Shown: positions 22,477 through 26,919 of the stretch, one piece after another | Layout of the letters: each line of letters starts with the position of its first letter | Numbering within the stretch: position 1 is the first letter of the stretch | Assembly (NCBI GenBank): GCA_036510735.1 | Contig: DATCDK010000267.1 | Coordinates: 1-26,919 of the forward strand | Direction: 5' to 3' | Source: PALSA-607 sp036510735 | GTDB lineage: Bacteria; Actinomycetota; Actinomycetes; Acidothermales; Acidothermaceae | Length of the DNA stretch: 26,919 nucleotides | Made by a program: the position numbers and the translations under genes | Notes under the pieces: model-generated | Told to the model about the DNA's origin: nothing | Database searches by the model: none | The model's input: only the letters and a program-made list of their open reading frames with translations

Positions 22477-24521
22477 CCCGCCACAGCAGTAGCTGCTTCT
22501 CGCACGACAGCAACGCCACCTGCGGCGACGTGCACCGAGTCGGTCGCGGGTGTCCCGCTCAGCAATTCGACTCCAGTAGCGGGCACGTCCACCTCCCGAT
22601 CCGTGTGATTGATGACGAACAGGTAGCTCGCGCCGTCGCCTCGTCGGCGGATGGTCTCGACGCCAGCAGCCTCGATGATAGGAGCCCAAGACTCGGTTTT
22701 GGGGCTCCGCGTGGCGACTCCCGCGGCGTGGCAGATCCCATGCAGCAATCGCTGAGTCGAGGGCGCGTCAAGAAAGGTTGTGACGTAGTGGGCAACGCCG
22801 GCCCCGACGTCGCGGCGGGTGACCGCAGGCCAACCGGGTAGCGGGCCATCGACGTACGTCGTGACAACCTGCGCCCCTACAGGCGTCAGCATCTCCGTCC
22901 AGACCCCGCCGCTCCCGCCGTCCGCGAGGGTGACGGTCTGATGCTCCAACAGCGGATAGAACTCTTCAACGCGGACGCCGAGTAGCTGGCGGAAGGCGCC
23001 CGGGTAACCGCCTAGCCACACCGCGTCGTTAGGGTCGACGATCCCGCTGAAGAAGTTGCACACGAGATGGCCGCCTGCTTCGACGTAACGGGTCAGGTTC
23101 GCTGCTGCGCTGTCGCTCACGAGGTAGAGGCTGGGGACCCCGACGACCTTGTAGGCAGACAGGTCGGCGTCAGGGCGGACGAAGTCGATGGTGACGTCGA
23201 GGTGCCAGAACGCCTCGTAGGTTGCGCGGACAAGTTCGAGATACCGGACGTCGATTGAGGGGTGGGAGTCGAGTTCGACGGCCCACCACGCCGGCCAGTC
23301 CCAGACGATCGCGACATCGGACTCAACGCGACTGCCCGCGACCTCAGCGAGGCGCTTCAGGTCCGCGCCTAACGCCGTGACCTCGCGCCAGACTCGGGTA
23401 TCGGTTCCGGCATGCGGAAGCATCCCGGAGTGGAATTTCTCCGCACCGCGTCGCGACGCCCGCCACTGGAAGAAGCAGACCGCGTCAGCACCTCGAGCGA
23501 CATGTTGCAGGCTGTTGCGCTTCAGCTGGCCAGGGGCTTTCGCGAGATTGCGCGGTTGCCAGTTCACGGCACTCGTCGACTGTTCCATCAAGATCCACGG
23601 GTTACCCCCGCCAACCGACCGCATCAGGTCGGCAGACATCGAGAGACGCACATGGTTCGCGGGGTCGGCACCCACGATGTAGTGATCGTCGGAAACGATG
23701 TCCTCGTGCGGCGCCCAGCTGAAGTAGTCGACCGGCTTGAATGCCCCCATGAAGTTGGTCGTGATCGGGAGCTCTGGGGTGGCGGCGCGCAGCACGTCGC
23801 GTTCGGCGATGAAGCAGGCGAGCAACTCGTCGCTGCAGAACCGCTTCCAGTCGAGGTTCTGCGTCGGGTTGCCCCAGGTTGGCGTCAGCCGCGGCGGAAT
23901 GACCTCGTCGAAGGAGTAGTAGTGCTGGCTCCAGAACGCGGTACCCCAGGCCTCGTTCAGTCGATCGAGATCGCCGTAACGCTCGCGCAGCCACCGGCGG
24001 AATGCGGCGGCGCTCACGTCGCAGAAGCACTCCGCGGTGTGGCAGCCGTACTCGTTGTTCACGTGCCACATCGCCAAGGCGGGGTGGGTTGCGTAGCGGT
24101 TCGCCAGCGCGCCGGCCAGTGCAGTTGACGCCGCGCGGTACGCGGTCGAGCTCGGGCAGTACGCCTGCCGGCCGCCCTGCCAGACCCGGTGACCCTCTCG
24201 CGTGACCGGGAGGCTCTCGGGGTAGCGGTGCGAGAACCACGGGGGAGGCGACGCCGTCGCGGTCGCGAGATCGACGCCGATGTCAGCCGCGGCCAGCAGA
24301 TCCATGACTCGGTCCAGCCAGCCGAAGTCGTAGCTGCCTTCGGCCGGTTCTAACAGCGCCCACGAGAAGACGCCGACGGTGACCATCGATACGCCCGCTT
24401 CGCCCATAAGTGCGATATCTTCAGCCCAGATGTCCTCAGGCCATTGCTCTGGGTTGTAATCGCCGCCGAAGGCGATACCCGGCACACGAGGCCAGCGTCG
24501 GTTGCTACCAGAGGCGGTCAT
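22473..24521 (-). CDS. Beta-galactosidase, GH42
   Basis: Retaining glycosidase cleaving terminal beta-galactosides. The 682-aa protein has the family's three parts: a TIM barrel (about 12-395), a trimerisation Rossmann-like domain (about 395-610) and a small C-terminal beta domain. It begins IAFGGDYNPEQWPEDIW. The acid/base is Glu157 in WHVNNEYG and the nucleophile Glu313 in WILMEQSTSAVNWQ. Cysteines 160, 165 and 167 mark the zinc-cluster region. The usual third Cys of the Cys-x-Cys-x2-Cys pattern is Ser170, so zinc binding is uncertain. No signal peptide, so it acts on imported sugars. ATG 24521 follows a TAGGGT -10-like element by 9 nt. The stop overlaps the DeoR-family gene. Confidence 0.94.
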   Translation of the reverse strand: MTASGSNRRWPRVPGIAFGGDYNPEQWPEDIWAEDIALMGEAGVSMVTVGVFSWALLEPAEGSYDFGWLDRVMDLLAAADIGVDLATATASPPPWFSHRYPESLPVTREGHRVWQGGRQAYCPSSTAYRAASTALAGALANRYATHPALAMWHVNNEYGCHTAECFCDVSAAAFRRWLRERYGDLDRLNEAWGTAFWSQHYYSFDEVIPPRLTPTWGNPTQNLDWKRFCSDELLACFIAERDVLRAATPELPITTNFMGAFKPVDYFSWAPHEDIVSDDHYIVGADPANHVRLSMSADLMRSVGGGNPWILMEQSTSAVNWQPRNLAKAPGQLKRNSLQHVARGADAVCFFQWRASRRGAEKFHSGMLPHAGTDTRVWREVTALGADLKRLAEVAGSRVESDVAIVWDWPAWWAVELDSHPSIDVRYLELVRATYEAFWHLDVTIDFVRPDADLSAYKVVGVPSLYLVSDSAAANLTRYVEAGGHLVCNFFSGIVDPNDAVWLGGYPGAFRQLLGVRVEEFYPLLEHQTVTLADGGSGGVWTEMLTPVGAQVVTTYVDGPLPGWPAVTRRDVGAGVAHYVTTFLDAPSTQRLLHGICHAAGVATRSPKTESWAPIIEAAGVETIRRRGDGASYLFVINHTDREVDVPATGVELLSGTPATDSVHVAAGGVAVVREAATAVAG

Positions 24522-24649
24522 GGTGGCGTCACCCTACACAGAACGCGCCATGTTCACACAAGATTCAGCGCCCCACCGCAATCGCCGCTCGCCCTCACAC
24601 GTGACTCGTCTGGGTCCGCGCTCAGCGTCGATCCTCCAGGTACGCAGGC

Positions 24650-24668
24650 TTGAAGTCTCGCTGAAGTC
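24650..24668. promoter_or_regulatory. Phased TGAAGTC direct repeats (candidate DeoR-family site)
   Basis: TTGAAGTC (24650-24657) and CTGAAGTC (24661-24668) repeat with an 11-bp step, about one helical turn. The same octamer TTGAAGTC is the core of the galT palindrome. Direct repeats of this kind are common DeoR-family operators. Assignment is inference from sharing and position. Confidence 0.4.
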
Positions 24669-24749
24669 ACGCTCTCGCAGCGATAGTGACTCGATTTGGG
24701 CTCAAACTACGGAGGCGACTGCGAGACCGAATCGCAACCTTCGCGATGC

Positions 24750-24778
24750 TTGACAGCGGTCCGGGCGAGCGGTTTGCT
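24750..24778 (+). promoter_or_regulatory. Candidate promoter of the sugar ABC operon
   Basis: A perfect TTGACA (24750-24755) is followed after 17 bp by TTTGCT (24773-24778), a weak -10 with 3 of 6 matches. Transcription would begin near 24785, inside the AGCGCT palindrome, leaving a leader of about 110 nt before the ATG. Confidence 0.4.
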
Positions 24779-24896
24779 GTGAGCGCTTCTGATGGGTCCC
24801 GCTCGAATCTGTTGTGCAAGCGTTCGCGATCCACCACACCCCACAATTTTGGCCCCCGACCCACTCTCACCCGCACCCCACACTGATGGAGGCACC

Positions 24897-26342
24897 ATGT
24901 CGGACTCCGAGTCCGGTACTCCCGGCGCGCAGTCGCCACTGAGTCGTCGATCCGTACTCAAGGGTCTGGCCGGAGCTGCCGGTCTTGCCGTCGTCCCCGG
25001 CGCGCTACTTGAAGCGTGCAGCAGCAGCAAGAAGACCGTGAGCACGCCCAGTTCGGCTGCGCCCGCCGCGACCACGTCGGCTGCTGCCGCGCCCTCGAGC
25101 GCTGCCGCTGCGCCGTCCAGTGCTGCTGCGGCACCCTCATCGGCTTCCGGTGGCGGCGGTGGAGCGGCGACTGGCACGATCTCGTTCGGTTCGAACTACT
25201 CCGACGCGGTGCCGAAGGCAGCCTTCGCGGCGATGATCGGCGGCTTCACGTCGGCCAACTCGAACGCCAAGGTCACCATCAACACGGTCGACCACAACAC
25301 GTTCCAGAACAACATCAACAACTACCTGCAGGGCACTCCTGACGACCTGTTCACCTGGTTCGCCGGCTTCCGCATGCGGTTCTTCGCCTCGCAGGGCCTC
25401 GCGACTCCGATCGACGACGTGTGGGACAAGATCGGTGCCAACTTCTCCGACGCGTTCAAGGCTGCATCGAAGGGCGATGACGGGCACTACTACTTCGTGC
25501 CGCTGTACAACTACCCGTGGGCGGTCTTCTACCGCAAGAGCGTCTGGGCAGCCAAGGGCTACCAGATCCCCACGACGTGGGACGCGTTCGTCGCGCTGCA
25601 AAAGCAGATGCAGAAGGACGGCCTGGTGCCGATGGCCATGGGTCAAAAGGATGGCTGGCCCGCTCTGGGCACCTTCGATATCATCAACATGCGCCTGAAC
25701 GGGTTCCAGTTCCACATGGATCTGATGGCGCACAAGGTCGGCTGGGACGACCCGAAGGTGCTTGCCGTGTTCAAGCAGTGGACCGAGATCCTGCCCTACC
25801 AGCAGGCGGGCGCCAACGGGCGCATCTGGCAGGACGCCGCAAAGACGCTGCTCAACAAGCAGGCCGGCATGTACCTCCTGGGCTCATTTGTCGCACAGCA
25901 ATTCACTGCAGCGCCCGACCTCGCCGACCTCGACTTCTTCCCGTACCCGGCGATTGACCCGGCCAACGCTCAGGACTCCATCGACGCCCCGATCGATGGG
26001 TTCATGATGAGCAAGAAGGTCAAGAACCAGGCCGGCGCTACCGCGCTCCTCGAGTACATCGGGACAGCTCAAGCGGAGGCGCTGTACGGCAAGACCGACC
26101 CAAGTGACATCGCAGCGGCGACGAACGCCGACACCAGCACTTACAACCCGATCCAGCAGAAGTCGGTCGAACTGATCAAGGCCTCGAAGAACATCGCTCA
26201 GTTCCTCGACCGCGACACGAACCCCGACTTCGCAGACAACACGGTTGCGGCAATGATCCAGAGCTTCTTCAACGACCCAGGTGCGGTCGCGTCGCAACTC
26301 AAGGCCCTTGAGGGGCAGGCAAAGACGGTGTTCACCAGCTGA
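24897..26342 (+). CDS. Sugar ABC transporter substrate-binding lipoprotein
   Basis: Extracytoplasmic family 1 solute-binding protein, 481 aa. The N-terminus is a twin-arginine lipoprotein signal: SRRSVLKGLAGAAGL, then LLEAC as lipobox. The mature protein starts with a long Ser/Ala/Pro linker containing three APSSAAA-type units and a Gly run. The binding fold shows NYLQGTPDDLFTWFAG, YNYPWAVFYRKSVW (the typical sugar-binder hinge block), PTTWDAF and DGFMMSKKVKN. ATG 24897 is chosen over the frame start at 24792 because GGAGG lies 4 nt upstream. The stop overlaps a following ATG as TGATG. Divergence from beta-galactosidase suggests a galactoside ligand (inference). Confidence 0.92.
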   Translation: MSDSESGTPGAQSPLSRRSVLKGLAGAAGLAVVPGALLEACSSSKKTVSTPSSAAPAATTSAAAAPSSAAAAPSSAAAAPSSASGGGGGAATGTISFGSNYSDAVPKAAFAAMIGGFTSANSNAKVTINTVDHNTFQNNINNYLQGTPDDLFTWFAGFRMRFFASQGLATPIDDVWDKIGANFSDAFKAASKGDDGHYYFVPLYNYPWAVFYRKSVWAAKGYQIPTTWDAFVALQKQMQKDGLVPMAMGQKDGWPALGTFDIINMRLNGFQFHMDLMAHKVGWDDPKVLAVFKQWTEILPYQQAGANGRIWQDAAKTLLNKQAGMYLLGSFVAQQFTAAPDLADLDFFPYPAIDPANAQDSIDAPIDGFMMSKKVKNQAGATALLEYIGTAQAEALYGKTDPSDIAAATNADTSTYNPIQQKSVELIKASKNIAQFLDRDTNPDFADNTVAAMIQSFFNDPGAVASQLKALEGQAKTVFTS

Positions 26343-26919
26343 TGGTCGCAGCTACTCAAGCGATCGGCTCCTCGCCGGCGGTGCGCAAGCGCCGCCGGCG
26401 AGGAGTTCGCATGTTGTCGGCCGGCGACAAGGTGGTCTTGTCGCTGATGGTTTTCATCCCGTTGGCCATCGTCCTGTTCTTTGTGTGGTTCCCGGCGATT
26501 GCGACGGTGTTCCTGTCGTTTACCACGTGGAGCGGCATCGGCGGCCTCAAGGCGATCCGTGCTGACGGCATTCAGAACTATCACCAGATCGCGACGAACT
26601 ACCCACCGTTCGTTCCCGCGCTCGAGCACAACGTGCTCTGGCTCGTCGTCTTCATTTGCTTCGCCACTCCGCTCGGGATCTTGATCGCGGTGCTGCTCGA
26701 TCAGAAGATTCGCGGGAGTCGCATCTATCAGAGCCTGCTCTTCTTGCCGGTCATGCTGTCGCTTGCGCTGATCGGCATCATCTGGGAGCTCATGTACTCC
26801 AACAACTACGGTTTGATCAACAGCTTGATCGGCCGCAACGGTCAGACCAACTTCATCGACTGGCTCGGAAATCCGAAGCTAAACATCTGGGCAGTTTTGG
26901 TCGAAGCCTCTTGGCGCCA
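26342..26919 (+). CDS. Sugar ABC transporter permease (MalF/UgpA-like), 3'-truncated by the window
   Basis: Membrane subunit of the same carbohydrate importer. The frame is open to the window end (about 192 codons). It has a basic N-terminal stretch, a first membrane helix (SLMVFIPLAIVLFFVWFP), then FLSFTTWSGIGG, a periplasmic part with NYHQIA, and HNVLWLVVFICFATPLGILIAVLLD followed by a SRIYQSLLFLPVMLSLALIG block, as in MalF-type permeases. Two starts compete. ATG 26342 overlaps the binding-protein stop (TGATG). ATG 26411 has GAGGAG 5 nt upstream and starts MLSAGDK. The latter ribosome site lies inside a strong hairpin. The EAA loop is beyond the window. Confidence 0.9.
   Translation, partial: MVAATQAIGSSPAVRKRRRRGVRMLSAGDKVVLSLMVFIPLAIVLFFVWFPAIATVFLSFTTWSGIGGLKAIRADGIQNYHQIATNYPPFVPALEHNVLWLVVFICFATPLGILIAVLLDQKIRGSRIYQSLLFLPVMLSLALIGIIWELMYSNNYGLINSLIGRNGQTNFIDWLGNPKLNIWAVLVEASWR
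26368..26405 (+). promoter_or_regulatory. 17-bp GCAA-tetraloop hairpin masking the permease ribosome site
   Basis: Bases 26368-26384 pair with 26389-26405 in 17 consecutive pairs (one T-G), closed by the GNRA-type loop GCAA (26385-26388). The 3' arm ends with GAGGAG (26400-26405), the only good Shine-Dalgarno for the permease start at 26411. No T-tract follows, so it is not a classical terminator. Hairpins between binding-protein and permease genes are known to stabilise the upstream mRNA and lower permease output. The masking role here is inference. Confidence 0.75.

Larger units (their letters stand above)
24522..24896. promoter_or_regulatory. Divergent control region between GH42 and the sugar ABC operon
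   Basis: A 375-bp non-coding stretch. Toward GH42 (minus) it shows TAGGGT (24536-24531) near the start codon and the inverted repeat GAAC-N7-GTTC (24541-24555) just upstream. The middle has two TGAAGTC copies 11 bp apart (24650-24668). Toward the ABC operon (plus) it has the inverted repeat ATCGC-N7-GCGAT (24731-24747), a TTGACA promoter and the hexanucleotide palindrome AGCGCT (24782-24787) at the expected transcription start. The last resembles part of a LacI-type site, but the flanks do not pair. No supported gene lies inside. Confidence 0.5.

Noticed and set aside
24775..24792. LacI-family operator at the ABC promoter
   Set aside because: TGTGAGCGCTTCTGA has the central AGCGCT palindrome, but the outer bases do not pair and no LacI-type gene is seen. 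Kept only as a remark.
1..26919. CRISPR array, insertion sequence, toxin-antitoxin or defence genes
   Set aside because: No spaced repeats, transposase, integrase, nuclease or toxin motif was seen on either strand.

Overview
The window is dense, GC-rich bacterial DNA with strong G/C preference at codon third positions, frequent GTG starts and many 1-10 nt gene overlaps. The gene content points to an Actinomycetota chromosome: a DUF3618 protein, a CWB2 cell-wall-binding-repeat protein, an archaeal/actinobacterial-type glucose dehydrogenase, and lipoproteins with long Ala/Ser/Pro linkers. I cannot name the genus. I see no insertion sequence, integrase, CRISPR array or rRNA, and most of the window looks like ordinary chromosome.

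Region 1 (1-4149) handles trace metals. The 3' part of a NiCoT nickel/cobalt permease (+) meets, stop to stop, a molybdate uptake operon on the minus strand: a MerR-like HTH plus Mop-domain protein, then modA, modB and modC, with ATGA and TGATG junctions between most genes.

Region 2 (4150-9785) is mixed metabolism. It holds a tandem-duplicated YbjQ-like protein, a 53-aa acidic protein, an orphan intradiol (hydroxyquinol-type) dioxygenase, a divergent GH51 arabinofuranosidase with a leaderless-type promoter, an unrecognised protein, and an acyltransferase-3 membrane protein whose tail runs out of frame into that unrecognised gene.

Region 3 (9958-13613) is a two-gene heterodimeric ABC exporter with one canonical and one degenerate ATP site.

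Region 4 (13614-17007) holds, on the minus strand, the peroxiredoxin gene bcp followed five bases after its stop codon by a tRNA. That tRNA has leucine-type D-arm, anticodon loop (UAG) and discriminator, but a short class I variable loop. A glucose 1-dehydrogenase, a DUF3618 protein and a CWB2 surface protein follow.

Region 5 (17136-26919) is a complete galactoside-utilisation locus. The minus-strand galT-galE-galK operon encodes the Leloir pathway, with all genes overlapping by 4 nt. An aldose 1-epimerase (+) follows. A GH42 beta-galactosidase is translationally coupled to a DeoR-family repressor (-). Divergently, a sugar ABC transporter begins with a Tat/lipoprotein binding protein and a permease cut by the window end. 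The ABC transporter would import galactosides, GH42 would release galactose, GalM would give alpha-galactose, and GalK/GalT/GalE would convert it to glucose-1-phosphate. A TTGAAGTC motif is shared by the galT upstream region and the GH42/ABC intergenic region and is a candidate site for the DeoR protein.

The two observations I rate highest are the leucine-type tRNA with a class I variable loop behind bcp, and a 17-bp GCAA-capped hairpin that buries the Shine-Dalgarno sequence in front of the sugar permease.
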